DNA from: JABMRP01 sp964444795
GTDB taxonomy: Bacteria > Planctomycetota > Planctomycetia > Pirellulales > Thermoguttaceae
Direction of reading: 5' to 3'
Length of the DNA stretch: 64,000 nucleotides
Assembly (NCBI GenBank): GCA_964444795.1
Contig: CAYUIQ010000001.1
Coordinates: 1-64,000, forward strand
Part shown: in pieces, positions 48,600-58,205 of the stretch
Numbering within the stretch: position 1 is the stretch's first letter
Layout: the number at the start of each line of letters is the position of its first letter
Program-made: the position numbers and the translations under genes
The notes under the pieces: model-generated
Told to the model about the DNA's origin: nothing
Database searches by the model: none
The model's input: only the letters and a program-made list of their open reading frames with translations

Positions 48600-49799
48600 G
48601 TGAAATTCAACAAGACCCTTCTCGTCGTCCTGAAGAAAGTGCTCCCGGCCGTGGTCGGCCTGGTGGCGCTGGTCGCCGTGATCGCGTGGTTGGCGGGTGT
48701 GCTGGCGACGAAGATTCAGCCCGGGCATACTCCCGCGGCGCGGCGCGCGGTGCCGAAGTATGCCGAAACCTACGTCGTCCACGAGGTGTACAAGGCGCCG
48801 CACGAATGGGTCGTCGGCTCGTTGCAGGCGGCCGATCGATCGAAAGTGGCATCGCAATACCCCGGCGCCATTCGCATCGAGAAGATCCACGTCAACTCGC
48901 GGCAGCTCGTGAAGATGGGCGATCTGTTGATCGATCTGGACGACCGCGAGGCGCAGGCTCAACTGGCACAGGCCGAGGCCGGCCGGCAAAAGGCCGCCGA
49001 GGCGGTGAGCTTGGCGCAAGACGTGTACCAGCGCATGGGAGCAACCCGGGCTCTCGACCCGGGAGCCATTCCCGACGCCTCCTACACGGCCGCCGGGCTC
49101 GATGTCCGATCGGCTCAAGCCGGGCTCTCACAAGCCGTGTCGATGGTAACCCAGGCTGCCGTCCGACTGGCCGACACGAAGATCCGGGCGCCGATCCACG
49201 GGGTGATCGTCGACCGGTTGCGAGAGGCGGGCGATACGGTCGCGCCCGGCGAGACTCTACTGACGATGTACGACACCGGTTCGCTACGACTGGAAGTGGC
49301 CGTTCGCGAAGATTTGGCCGGTGGTTTGGCGCAGGGACAGCCGATGACCGTCCTGATCGACGCATTGAGCGAGGAGTTCACCGGAACGGTTGACGAGAAA
49401 GTACCCCAAGCCGACCTCGCCAGCCGGACGATCCTCGTGAAGATCGCTTTGCCGCTGCTGCAACAACCGGCCGAACTTCAGCGTCTGATGGATGCCGGTC
49501 TTTCGGAGAACCTCTCCGGGCGTTTGAAGGTTCCCGCCGAAACGCGTGCCCACCTCTGTCTTGCCGAGGCGGCGATCCACTCCGTCGGCCAAAACGACTT
49601 CGTTTATGTCGTCCACGAGGATAAAGACACGGGAGAGAAGACGCTTCGGCGCCGGCTCATCAAACGGGGACAACGCGGCATGCCCGGCCGGGTCGAAGTG
49701 CTCAGCGGCTTGCGAGACGGGGAAACGGTCGTTTTGAGGTCCTCGGCACCGTGTCCCTCTTGTCCCAGCTCGTCGCAAGCCGGCCCCCCCACTCTCTAG
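48600..49799 (+). CDS. RND efflux periplasmic adaptor (membrane fusion protein)
   Basis: A 399-aa HlyD/AcrA-type adaptor. GTG at 48600 follows GGAGG 6 bases upstream. It has an N-terminal membrane anchor (VLPAVVGLVALVAVIAWLAG), a first lipoyl half (GSLQAADRSKVASQYPGAI), a coiled-coil hairpin (about 120-180: EAQAQLAQAEAGRQKAAEA), and a second lipoyl half (ADTKIRAPIHGVIVDRLREA). Beta-barrel and membrane-proximal domains follow. The Cys-containing tail (APCPSCPSSSQ) is unusual. The RND pump gene follows at 49814. No TolC-like outer-membrane gene is present in the window. Confidence 0.88.
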   Translation: MKFNKTLLVVLKKVLPAVVGLVALVAVIAWLAGVLATKIQPGHTPAARRAVPKYAETYVVHEVYKAPHEWVVGSLQAADRSKVASQYPGAIRIEKIHVNSRQLVKMGDLLIDLDDREAQAQLAQAEAGRQKAAEAVSLAQDVYQRMGATRALDPGAIPDASYTAAGLDVRSAQAGLSQAVSMVTQAAVRLADTKIRAPIHGVIVDRLREAGDTVAPGETLLTMYDTGSLRLEVAVREDLAGGLAQGQPMTVLIDALSEEFTGTVDEKVPQADLASRTILVKIALPLLQQPAELQRLMDAGLSENLSGRLKVPAETRAHLCLAEAAIHSVGQNDFVYVVHEDKDTGEKTLRRRLIKRGQRGMPGRVEVLSGLRDGETVVLRSSAPCPSCPSSSQAGPPTL

Positions 49800-49813
49800 G
49801 ACCCAACGCAGTC

Positions 49814-52800
49814 ATGATCCCATCCGAGAAGACACCGCTGTCGACCCGGCTCGTCGCTGTTTTTCTTCGCGGCGACGTTGCGATCTTGCTGACCGTGCTC
49901 TCGCTGGCCATGGGCGTGGCCGCCTTGATGCTCACGCCCCGGGAAGAGGAGCCGCAGATTGTCGTCCCCTTGGCCGACGTCATGGTCTCCGCGCCCGGGC
50001 TCTCGGCCAAAGAAGTCGAGCAGCAGATCACCACGCGACTGGAGAAGCTCCTCTATCAGATCGACGGAGTCGAGTACGTCTATTCGATGTCGCGGCCCGG
50101 GCAGGCGATCGTCACCGTGCGATTTCACGTGGGCGAGGATCGCGAGAACTCGCTGGTCAAGCTGTACAACAAGGTCCATTCCAACGTCGACCGCATTCCT
50201 CCCGGCGTGACCGGCTGGGTGGTCAAACCGGTTGAAGTCGACGACGTGCCGATCGTCAACGTCACGCTCTGGTCCGATCGCCCTGAGTTTTACCACGACC
50301 ATCAATTGCGCCGTTTGGCCGAGGAGTTGCAGAACGAGTTGCAGGCGATCCCCAGCACCAATCTCGTCTGGGTCACTGGCGGGCACCCGCGGCGGATTCG
50401 CATCGAATTGGATCGGACCCGCATGGCCGCTCGCCAAACGGCTCCCCTGGACGTCGCCCGGGCGCTTCGGGCGGCGAACGTCAACGTGCGCGCCGGCCAG
50501 TTCGAGCAACTCGACAAGCAGTTTGTCGTCGAGGCCGGCACATTCGTGCGCGACACGCGCGAGTTGGAGGATCTGGTCATTCGTGTGACCGGCCAGCGGC
50601 CCATCTATCTCAAGGACGTGGCCACGGTGATCGACGGCCCGGCCGAAACCGACCACTACACCTGGATCGGGTTTGGCCCCGCGGCCGAGAATCCGTTCGA
50701 TGCCCAGGACCGGCCCGTCTCCGCGACCGGGGACGACAACGCGGAATCGCCCGGCGACGGGCCGTCGGCTCCCGTGGGAGCATTGTATCCGGCCGTTCAC
50801 GTCGCCGTGGCCAAGCAGAAGGGGAGCAATGCGGTCGGCGTGGCCGATGCGGTCGTCGAGAAGATGGATGCCCTGGCCGAGTCCCATCTACCCGACGGCG
50901 TCTATTTTCGCGTGACCCGCAACTACGGCGAAACGGCCAACGACAAAGTCAACGAGTTGGTCGAAGGGCTGGTGATCGCCGTATTGACGGTGATCGGCCT
51001 GATCGGGTTGACCATCGGCTGGCGGCCGGCGCTGGTCGTGGCGCTGGCCATTCCCGTCTGCTATAGCGCTACGCTCTCGGTCAATCTGTTGGCCGGCTAC
51101 ACGATCAACCGGGTGACGCTCTTTGCCCTGATTCTCTCGTTGGGGTTATTGGTCGACGACCCGATCACCGACATCGAGAATATCGCCCGATACTTCGCCA
51201 TGCGCATTCTACCGCCGCGCGAGGCCGTGCTGCGCGCCGTTCAGGAAGTGCGGCCGGCGCTGATTATGTCCACGTTGGCTATCATCGCCAGCTTTCTGCC
51301 GCTGATGTTCATCACCGGCATGATGGGGCCGTACATGGCGCCGATGGCGTTGAACGTTCCGCTGACGGTGCTTGTTTCAACCGTCGTGGCATTCGTGATC
51401 ACGCCCTATCTGGCGATGATCGCGCTGGGCAAGCTGGCCGGCAAGCCGTCGGACGACCAGCCGAAATTCGATCTGACGACCCGCCCGCTGTATCGCATTT
51501 CCCGGGCGTTGCTCGTGCCCGTGCTGGCCCGGCGATGGATGGCGTGGGCCGTGTTGGGCGGGGTGGGCGTGCTGTTGGCCGCGGCCGTGGCGCTGCCCGT
51601 GTTTCGGGTCGTGCCGCTGAAGATGCTGCCCTACGACAATAAGAACGAGTTTCAGATCGTCGTCGACATGCCCGAGGGAACGACGCTGGAGAAGACCGAC
51701 AAGGTGACCCGCGATCTGGCCCGGTATCTTGCCGGCGTGCCCGAGGTTCGCGATTACCAGCTTTACACCGGGTTGGCCTCGCCGATGGATTTCAACGGCA
51801 TGGTTCGGCACTACTTTCTGCGCACGGGTCCGAACGTGGCCGACATTCGCGTCAACCTGGCGCCGAAGCGGGAAAGGGCCCAGCAGTCGCACGTGCTGTT
51901 GCTGCGCATTCGGGATGATCTGAAGGAGATTGCGGCCCGTTCGAACGCCAATATCAAGCTGGTCGAAGTACCGCCCGGTCCGCCCGTGTTGGCGACCATT
52001 ACCGCTGAAGTGTACGGTCCGCCGGGTGCCCGTTACACCGACCTGATCGCCGCCGCCGAGCGAGTGGCGACCCGCATGGCCCGCGAGCCGGGGGTGGTCG
52101 ACGTCGATACCAGCGCCGAGAACGACCAGATCCGTTACACGTTCGTGACCGACAAACAACTGGCCGCCCGAAGTGGCGTTTCGACCGAGGCGATCGCCGA
52201 GACCCTGCAACTCGCGCTGGACGGCCTGCCGGCTACGGTGATGCACCTGCCGCGAGAAGTCGACCCGCTGTGGATCGAATTGCGGCTGGCCCGAGCCGAT
52301 CGGTCGGGCATCGACGATCTCGAAGAGTTGTACGTGCGCGGCGAGTCGGGCAACATGGTGCAGATCGGTTCGCTGGGCGAATTTCACGAGCAACTCGAAG
52401 ACAAGACGATCTACCACAAGAACCTGAAGCGCGTGGTCTTCGTGTACGGCGACGTGGCGGGCCGGCCGCCGGCCGACGCGATCGTCGACATGCTCGTCGA
52501 CAAACACACCGACGGCGAGGTATTCGAGCCGGTCGCCCTGGAGCAGATCCGCCCGGCCGACGGGCGAACGTGGCTCGCACCCGGCGGCGGCGATCCGTGG
52601 TCGGCTTCCGACGTGGTGGCCGAGTCGCCGGACGATGCGATTCGCGTCGAGTGGGCCGGCGAGGGTGAATGGAAGATTACGCTCGACGTGTTTCGCGATC
52701 TGGGATTGGCGTTCGGCGCGGCCCTGGTCGGGATCTTCGTGTTGCTGATGTTCCAGACCGGATCCCGGATGCTGCCGGTGGTTATCATGTTGGCCATTCC

Positions 52801-53239
52801 GCTGACGCTCATCGGCATCATGCCCGGGTTCTGGCTGCTCAACGTGATTGTCGATCGGCCCATTGGCGCCGTCGACGGCGTGGGCGGATACCCCAACCCG
52901 GTCTTCTTCACCGCCACGGCGATGATCGGCATGATCGCCCTGGCGGGGATCGTCGTGCGCAACTCGGTCGTCTTGATCGACTTCATCCATCACGGCCAGG
53001 CCGAGGGTCTTTCCTTGCACGAAGCCACCATCCGCAGCGTGGCCGTCCGCACCCGGCCCATCCTGCTCACCGCCGGCACCACCTTGCTGGGCAACTGGAT
53101 CATCACGCTCGATCCGATCTTCTCCGGCCTCGCCTGGGCGATCATCTTCGGCATCCTCACCTCGACCGTGTTCACGCTGGTCGTGATCCCGGTGGTTTAC
53201 TGGATCCTCTACAGCACCGCGGAAGATCGCGCGGCGTAG
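49814..53239 (+). CDS. RND-family efflux transporter (AcrB/CusA superfamily)
   Basis: Inner-membrane proton-driven efflux pump of 1141 aa. ATG at 49814 is preferred over an in-frame GTG at 49751 that would overlap the adaptor gene. Twelve membrane helices are arranged as 1+5 and 1+5 around two large periplasmic domains. Helix 4 carries the proton-relay acids in LGLLVDDPITDIENIARYF. Conserved blocks include EEEPQIVVPLADVMVSAPG near the N-terminus and DMPEGTTLEKTDKVTRDL in the second half. An Asp/Pro/Gly-rich insertion (SATGDDNAESPGDGPSAP) lies in the first porter domain. Substrate class is not evident; the second helix-4-like region lacks the metal motif of CusA. Confidence 0.9.
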   Translation: MIPSEKTPLSTRLVAVFLRGDVAILLTVLSLAMGVAALMLTPREEEPQIVVPLADVMVSAPGLSAKEVEQQITTRLEKLLYQIDGVEYVYSMSRPGQAIVTVRFHVGEDRENSLVKLYNKVHSNVDRIPPGVTGWVVKPVEVDDVPIVNVTLWSDRPEFYHDHQLRRLAEELQNELQAIPSTNLVWVTGGHPRRIRIELDRTRMAARQTAPLDVARALRAANVNVRAGQFEQLDKQFVVEAGTFVRDTRELEDLVIRVTGQRPIYLKDVATVIDGPAETDHYTWIGFGPAAENPFDAQDRPVSATGDDNAESPGDGPSAPVGALYPAVHVAVAKQKGSNAVGVADAVVEKMDALAESHLPDGVYFRVTRNYGETANDKVNELVEGLVIAVLTVIGLIGLTIGWRPALVVALAIPVCYSATLSVNLLAGYTINRVTLFALILSLGLLVDDPITDIENIARYFAMRILPPREAVLRAVQEVRPALIMSTLAIIASFLPLMFITGMMGPYMAPMALNVPLTVLVSTVVAFVITPYLAMIALGKLAGKPSDDQPKFDLTTRPLYRISRALLVPVLARRWMAWAVLGGVGVLLAAAVALPVFRVVPLKMLPYDNKNEFQIVVDMPEGTTLEKTDKVTRDLARYLAGVPEVRDYQLYTGLASPMDFNGMVRHYFLRTGPNVADIRVNLAPKRERAQQSHVLLLRIRDDLKEIAARSNANIKLVEVPPGPPVLATITAEVYGPPGARYTDLIAAAERVATRMAREPGVVDVDTSAENDQIRYTFVTDKQLAARSGVSTEAIAETLQLALDGLPATVMHLPREVDPLWIELRLARADRSGIDDLEELYVRGESGNMVQIGSLGEFHEQLEDKTIYHKNLKRVVFVYGDVAGRPPADAIVDMLVDKHTDGEVFEPVALEQIRPADGRTWLAPGGGDPWSASDVVAESPDDAIRVEWAGEGEWKITLDVFRDLGLAFGAALVGIFVLLMFQTGSRMLPVVIMLAIPLTLIGIMPGFWLLNVIVDRPIGAVDGVGGYPNPVFFTATAMIGMIALAGIVVRNSVVLIDFIHHGQAEGLSLHEATIRSVAVRTRPILLTAGTTLLGNWIITLDPIFSGLAWAIIFGILTSTVFTLVVIPVVYWILYSTAEDRAA

Positions 53240-53240
53240 A

Positions 53241-53382
53241 GTAGCCATCTCGCTCCGCGAGATGTAGCCTTGGACCTTGTAGGGTGGGACAATCGCAGCG
53301 CCGGCCCACCGCCGCATCTCTAGTGGCTTCACGCCACGAGATTTCCTGGTGGGCCGGCGCTCCGCTTGTCCCGCCCTACAAG
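53241..53382. repeat. Hairpin plus palindromic repeat family C
   Basis: The hairpin GCCATCTCG-CTC-CGCGAGATG (about 53244-53264) comes first; its 14-base left half also occurs alone at 44037-44050. A 35-base arm at 53276-53310 (CTTGTAGGGTGGGACAATCG and onward) then pairs with 53348-53382 with three mismatches. Another small stem (AGTGGC-TTCAC-GCCAC) lies at the centre. Confidence 0.85.
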
Positions 53383-53406
53383 CTGTCCCCTTTTTCGGAC
53401 GGCTGG

Positions 53407-53523
53407 CTATGACGGGTCTTCCAGGAGAGCCGCACGAAATCCAGCCTGCGCGAAATGCTGGTCGGTTGTAAGGGCGGCCCGCAGTCCGCGATCTTGCATC
53501 ACGATGAACGAAACGCCGTCATT
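53407..53523 (-). pseudogene. C-terminal fragment of a PIN-domain toxin
   Basis: The frame encodes VSFIVMQDRGLRAALTTDQH then FAQAGFRAALL. This is the last strand-helix-strand block of VapC-type PIN toxins (SF-x-VM-x-x-x-G-x-x-x-A-(F/L)TxDxHFxQAGF). The nucleotides directly upstream belong to the antitoxin gene, so the N-terminal hundred or so residues, with most catalytic acids, are deleted. What remains cannot be an active nuclease. Confidence 0.8.
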
Positions 53524-53740
53524 GCTTGGGCGTGCCGTAGAGGTAGTGATCGTGCTGACTGGCCAGATCTGAAGGGACCTCGGGAAGATCCACGGCAAGA
53601 TCGAAGAGATTGGCAAACGGCGGCGCGTCCGCTTCCACGGTCTGGATCTCGATTCGCAACCGCTGACCCGTGGGAAGCTCCAGCGCCTCATCCGGGACGA
53701 TCACCTGCCCGTCGTATCGGGCCAGTACGGTCCGTGTCAT
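53519..53740 (-). CDS. Antitoxin of a broken toxin-antitoxin pair, 73 aa
   Basis: ATG at 53740 gives TRTVLARYDGQVIVPDEALE, a beta-strand AbrB/DUF104-like antitoxin N-terminus, followed by LPTGQRLRIEIQTVE and the toxin-binding tail ending HDHYLYGTPKQ. In intact loci the PIN toxin starts at the antitoxin stop. Here only the toxin tail overlaps it. The gene still looks complete, so it may survive as an orphan DNA-binding protein or be decaying. Confidence 0.75.
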   Translation of the reverse strand: MTRTVLARYDGQVIVPDEALELPTGQRLRIEIQTVEADAPPFANLFDLAVDLPEVPSDLASQHDHYLYGTPKQ

Positions 53741-53845
53741 CGCTCGTGTCTCACAAACGGGCCACCCTTTTGCCATAAACCCTCTTCTAGTCTACGGGCT
53801 CCCAAGGCCGAAGTCAAGAATTCAGACCGTGAAGCCGGGAGTCCG

Positions 53846-54033
53846 AAAATGGGGACTGGCTCCGTCATGCGCCTGGTTTGAAGTGACTGGGGCGCTCGCC
53901 GACGGTGCCTGTCCCCCTTTTCGGACGGGACGGGCCGTTGGGAGGCACCGCGAAAAAGGGGGACAGGCACCTCGCGGCGGCCGTTCTCGCGAGGATTCGA
54001 CCTGTTTCGGGCTCGGAGCCAGTCCCCGTTTTT
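53846..54033. repeat. Palindromic repeat family H, two nested arm pairs
   Basis: The outer arms AAAATGGGGACTGGCTCC (53846-53863) and GGAGCCAGTCCCCGTTTTT (54015-54033) enclose inner arms GGTGCCTGTCCCCCTTTTCG (from 53904) and CGAAAAAGGGGGACAGGCAC (from 53951). The whole structure fills the gap between the antitoxin and the kinase gene, and no gene is seen in it. Confidence 0.88.
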
Positions 54034-54057
54034 CGCTCCCGTTTGCAGTGGAGTGGT

Positions 54058-57000
54058 TCACGGCTTGAACTCGAATTGGATGACGCCCTGCTGCTTCAGT
54101 TGCCAGGCTCGCTCACACATCTCGATCATCTCCGGCGTGTAGCGAACGCCGATGTCCCCGCCGTCGGACGCCTTGCCGATGCAGGGACTCCCAGGCAAGA
54201 GATGGAAATCGAACGCGGCCAGGTTTCTAAACATCGGGGGGGCACTAAAACACCCCTTACCGGGTTTGGCCTCGTTGATGAACCTTGGCGGCGTCCCGAA
54301 GACATCGCAGTATTGGATTTGTGTATCAGGATCAGTGCATTCAACAGAAGGCAGGATGCAATCCAAAAGACTCCCGCCCCGTCCGAACGCCAGAGGTTTC
54401 CCTATTGTGCAGGACTTGAAATCGCAAACCCCACAACTCACATCAACTCCCCTCGGAAGCAACACATTCTCGAACTTTGCGCCATCTCCTAGCGCATGCA
54501 TGGAAGCAATCCAGATGGAGTTCTTTGCTTGGAATCCAGCTCCCGGATATCCCCCTTGCACCACAACGCATGTGTCCATGTGCAGATCGTTCCAGCGGTC
54601 AAACCCCCTGCACTCGGACAGAATGCAGGAGCGGATCAGAAGGGGGTCGCGGACAGAATGTTTAAGGCAAGCAGCGCTTGCGCCCGCTGCTCCCCCGTGG
54701 TGCAGCACCAATCGCTCCAGGGTAATGTGAGCACCTTGCACTTCGACAAGAACGGGAAAATCCTTTTGAGGTCCTGCGGACGTAATCACGGGCCAACAGC
54801 CGGTTTTCCCCCGTAGCGTTAATCCCGCTTTCTCCGGTCCGACCACGATCTTCTCGTTGTACGGCCCATCATCCTGAATCTCGATCAGACTGTTGGGTCC
54901 TGCCGCGTCGATGGCCTGCTGGATACTCTTGTGGTCGCCTTTGCCGTCCAGGCAGACGGTGATGAACTGGCCGAGATTGCCGACGGCGGTTTCCATCTCG
55001 GCGAACGATGGTTTGCGAGTCGTTTCGGTGACGGGGGGAGTCGTGGGATAATCGGCCTGGAGCTGGCGGACAAGCGGACGCACGTCGAAGAGTTCCTCCT
55101 TCTGGAAGAACTCGGCGGCTTGTTGGTAGAGTTGCTCGGCCTCCAAATCGTGGATGCCGGCCCGCGCTTGCTCCCCGGCGGCGGTGATGGCGGGTTGGTT
55201 GGTTTGATACCAGGGAAGGCGGGCGTATTTCTGTTGGAGATTCGTGAGGGCTTTGTCGGCCTGGGTGAATTGCTTCTCCTTCAACTGCTCGAAGACGTCG
55301 TCCAAGATAGCGGCGGCGAGCGGGGCCAGGAACGGCTTGACGTCGACGCCACGACCGGCGGCCTCAATGAAATAGCGCTCCGCCAACGCCGTGTCGTCCA
55401 AGGAAAAGGCCAGAATACCGAGCGTGAGCCACTGCTGGGGATTGTCCCGGTCGATCACCTTCTCGGCGATCCGGTCCATCTGACCGTGGCCGAAAGTCTT
55501 CCACTCGCGAGACTCGGTCTTGCCGCTGCCGAGTGTGGCGGTGACGGCCGTGTCGTCGGCCCGGGTCAGGTCGCCCTTGAGGCCCGACATGCCCACCATG
55601 CTCTTGGTCAGCGGCGGATCGGCGGCGTTGATCCGGGCGATAAGCCGCTCCTTGAACGTCGCCAACCGCTCGACCGCCACGCGCCGCTGCTCCAGCCGGG
55701 CAGCCAAGCCCGGGTCGTCGTCGAAACGGACTCCCGTCAACGCCGCCAACCCCCCGCGAAAATCCCAGCCTCGCACTTTGGTTTCGGCCGGCTCCAGGGC
55801 ATCTTGGTAACGTTGCTCACGCTCCCGCTGGGCTTTCGCCAATGCCTCCGCGCCTTCCCGCTTCGCACGCTCTTCCTCAATCTTGGCAATCACCTTCCGC
55901 CGGTCGGCAAGCCGCTGCCGGGCCTCTTTCTCAAACTTCTCTTCGTTCACTTCGAACTCGGCCTTGATCGCCTCCACCGCTTCCATCATCAACGTCTCAT
56001 CCGCGTCGTAGATCGCCAGGTCCTGCGCCATGTCCAGCAGCACGTATCGCTCATCCGACGCCTCCTTGATCTCGGCCTGCTGCAGCAACGCTCTGGCCAG
56101 TTCGGTTCTCTTTTCCTTGGTGGTAACGTCGTCGGCGTGCCTTTCCTCGATCAGTTTGCGAAGTGTCTTCTGCACTTCTTCCGCGGGCACGGGCGGCTTC
56201 ACCACCAACTCCCGCTGCTCCTTCAAAACGACGTTCAGATCGAGATCCTCTCCCTGGACGATCGTGAATTCGGCGTCGAACGGCTCAAATCCCCGCCGGT
56301 CAATCACGATCTTGTGCTTCCGCGCGTCAAGTGGCACCTTGATGTTCGACTCACTGGATTGAATCTTCTGGTCGGAAAGCTCCCAGACTCTGCCGTCAAT
56401 CACCAACGTTCCGTCGGCCCGTTCCTCTCGTGGCCACTGGAGCACCAAGTGCTGCGACTTCCGCACCACCGGCTGTAATGGCTCCTCGGTCTTACCCGTC
56501 TTCTCATCCGCCGACTCCGCATCCGCCGACTTGGTTCCGTCGGAGTCGTCGCCGGAATTGATCGCCCAAATCACCATCACCAGCGCCAACAACACCCCGA
56601 CCACGGCCGTTCCCGCCAAGACGGCCCGCTTCGTGCGGAGTTGCCGTTCGGTCGGCAGCCTGCGCGCACCGGGTCTGTCCCGACCTCCCCCGATCGTCCG
56701 CAGGAACCGTGTAAGCCCCGCGGATGAGGATTCGGCCGTGCCCTCAAGGGCCTCTCCGGGCTTGACCACCGGCGGCGGTTGGTGCCCGGCGCGGGACAAC
56801 AGGCTGGGCAAATCGCTCCCCCCGGCCAGGGGTCCAATCGCGTCGGCCACTCGGGCCGGGGTGTCGAACCGGGCCGCAGGCTCCTTGGCCATCATGCGAT
56901 TGATCACCGCCAGCAACTCCTCCGGGACGTCGCGGCGGTATTTCCGCAGCGGCGGGGCCGCTTCGTCGAGATGGGCCCGCATCTTCTCGAAGGCGCTGGG

Positions 57001-58107
57001 ATACTTCGAGCCGCTAAAGGGCGCGCGCCCGGCCAGCAGCTTATACAGCGTACAGCCCAGGCTGTAGACGTCGGCCCGGATGTCGACCGTGTGGGTCTCG
57101 GAGACCTGTTCGGGGGCCATGAAGTCGGCCGTGCCCATCATGTGGCCGGTGGAGGTCATCTCGTCGCCGGCCGCCTGGTCCAACTGGAAGCGTGCCAGGC
57201 CGAGGTCCAGCAGCTTGACCTCGCCGGAGTGGTTGAGCATCAGGTTGGAGGGTTTCACGTCGCGATGCACCAGACCGTGCTCGTGGGCGGACTGCAGCCC
57301 CAGAGCCGCCTGACGGATCACCTCGCAGGCGTCGGCCACCTGCAGGACACCGTGCCGCCGCATGTACTGGTTCAGGTCGAGCCCCTCGACGAGTTCCATC
57401 ACCAGAAAACACTCGCCGCCGATCTCCCGGGCGTCGTAAGCGCGGACCACGTTGGGATGGTCGAGGCGTCCGACGGCCATCATTTCGCGTTCGAAGCGGG
57501 CCACCGCCACGGCGTCGTCCACCCGGCCCTTGGGCAAAACCTTCAGGGCCACCTCGCGCTGAAGCTTGGTGTGCAGGGCCTTGAAGACCGTACCCATGCC
57601 GCCTTTGCCCAGCTTTTCCAGGAGTTGGTACTCGCCAAGCCGGCGCAGCGGTTTGGACGAAACGGGTGGTTTGGCCGGTGGCTCGGCAGGCGGTCTCTTC
57701 GGCGATCCGGCGGTTGGCTTGGGGGGCGACTCTGGACCGGCCCCACGCGGGTGGTACTCGATGGTGACTTCGGGGCTCGGATCGGCCACCGGCGGCGAAG
57801 CGGGCCGAGTACGTGCCGGGGGGGGCGAGAGAGCGCTGCGCAACTGGCGATCGTAGGCGGCCTTCTTGTCCGGATTCAGCAGGCACACCCGGGCGGAAGC
57901 CATCTGATTGAGCAGTTTCTCGGCCAGCTTGGCCCGCCGGCCGGTTTGGAAGGTCCGCAGATGTGCCATCCGCTGGTCGGCGGCATTGGCAATCGCGTCG
58001 GCATCGCTTTCCAACGGGCGGACGCCCAGCAGCCGATAGTGATGGGGCGGCTGCTCGTGGGGGGGAATTCCCAGCCACACGTGATACGGATCGAACACCT
58101 CGGGCAT
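54058..58107 (-). CDS. Giant Ser/Thr protein kinase with J-like, PEGA and beta-helix domains
   Basis: A 1349-aa membrane kinase. Residues 1-90 form a J-domain-like module typical of planctomycete kinases (DPYHVWLGIPPHEQPPHHYR through NPDKKAAYDRQL). After a Pro-rich linker, the kinase (158-430) shows GKGGMGTVFKA, K189 in VALKVL, HRDVKPSN (D283), DLG instead of DFG (D301), and APEQVSETH. One membrane helix spans about 495-516. Outside lie a PEGA-like domain (about 555-640), a charged coiled-coil (about 640-800), a helical region, and a C-terminal right-handed beta-helix (about 1090-1330; it begins VCLDGKGDHKSIQQAID). The beta-helix may bind carbohydrate and act as sensor. Gene stands alone. Confidence 0.88.
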   Translation of the reverse strand: MPEVFDPYHVWLGIPPHEQPPHHYRLLGVRPLESDADAIANAADQRMAHLRTFQTGRRAKLAEKLLNQMASARVCLLNPDKKAAYDRQLRSALSPPPARTRPASPPVADPSPEVTIEYHPRGAGPESPPKPTAGSPKRPPAEPPAKPPVSSKPLRRLGEYQLLEKLGKGGMGTVFKALHTKLQREVALKVLPKGRVDDAVAVARFEREMMAVGRLDHPNVVRAYDAREIGGECFLVMELVEGLDLNQYMRRHGVLQVADACEVIRQAALGLQSAHEHGLVHRDVKPSNLMLNHSGEVKLLDLGLARFQLDQAAGDEMTSTGHMMGTADFMAPEQVSETHTVDIRADVYSLGCTLYKLLAGRAPFSGSKYPSAFEKMRAHLDEAAPPLRKYRRDVPEELLAVINRMMAKEPAARFDTPARVADAIGPLAGGSDLPSLLSRAGHQPPPVVKPGEALEGTAESSSAGLTRFLRTIGGGRDRPGARRLPTERQLRTKRAVLAGTAVVGVLLALVMVIWAINSGDDSDGTKSADAESADEKTGKTEEPLQPVVRKSQHLVLQWPREERADGTLVIDGRVWELSDQKIQSSESNIKVPLDARKHKIVIDRRGFEPFDAEFTIVQGEDLDLNVVLKEQRELVVKPPVPAEEVQKTLRKLIEERHADDVTTKEKRTELARALLQQAEIKEASDERYVLLDMAQDLAIYDADETLMMEAVEAIKAEFEVNEEKFEKEARQRLADRRKVIAKIEEERAKREGAEALAKAQREREQRYQDALEPAETKVRGWDFRGGLAALTGVRFDDDPGLAARLEQRRVAVERLATFKERLIARINAADPPLTKSMVGMSGLKGDLTRADDTAVTATLGSGKTESREWKTFGHGQMDRIAEKVIDRDNPQQWLTLGILAFSLDDTALAERYFIEAAGRGVDVKPFLAPLAAAILDDVFEQLKEKQFTQADKALTNLQQKYARLPWYQTNQPAITAAGEQARAGIHDLEAEQLYQQAAEFFQKEELFDVRPLVRQLQADYPTTPPVTETTRKPSFAEMETAVGNLGQFITVCLDGKGDHKSIQQAIDAAGPNSLIEIQDDGPYNEKIVVGPEKAGLTLRGKTGCWPVITSAGPQKDFPVLVEVQGAHITLERLVLHHGGAAGASAACLKHSVRDPLLIRSCILSECRGFDRWNDLHMDTCVVVQGGYPGAGFQAKNSIWIASMHALGDGAKFENVLLPRGVDVSCGVCDFKSCTIGKPLAFGRGGSLLDCILPSVECTDPDTQIQYCDVFGTPPRFINEAKPGKGCFSAPPMFRNLAAFDFHLLPGSPCIGKASDGGDIGVRYTPEMIEMCERAWQLKQQGVIQFEFKP

Positions 58108-58205
58108 GGCTTTGCCTCCGGAGACTACCCAAACGGTACAGCCCCGAGCATAGCAAGGATTGCCACGATTGCAAGCGACCCTGCCCGTGGTCCCAGCCTA
58201 CAGGG

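Noticed and set aside
51377..53332. 651-codon minus-strand frame opposite the RND pump
   Set aside because: Shadow of the pump gene; the peptide is His/Gln/Arg-rich with no domain, while the plus strand shows clear RND motifs.
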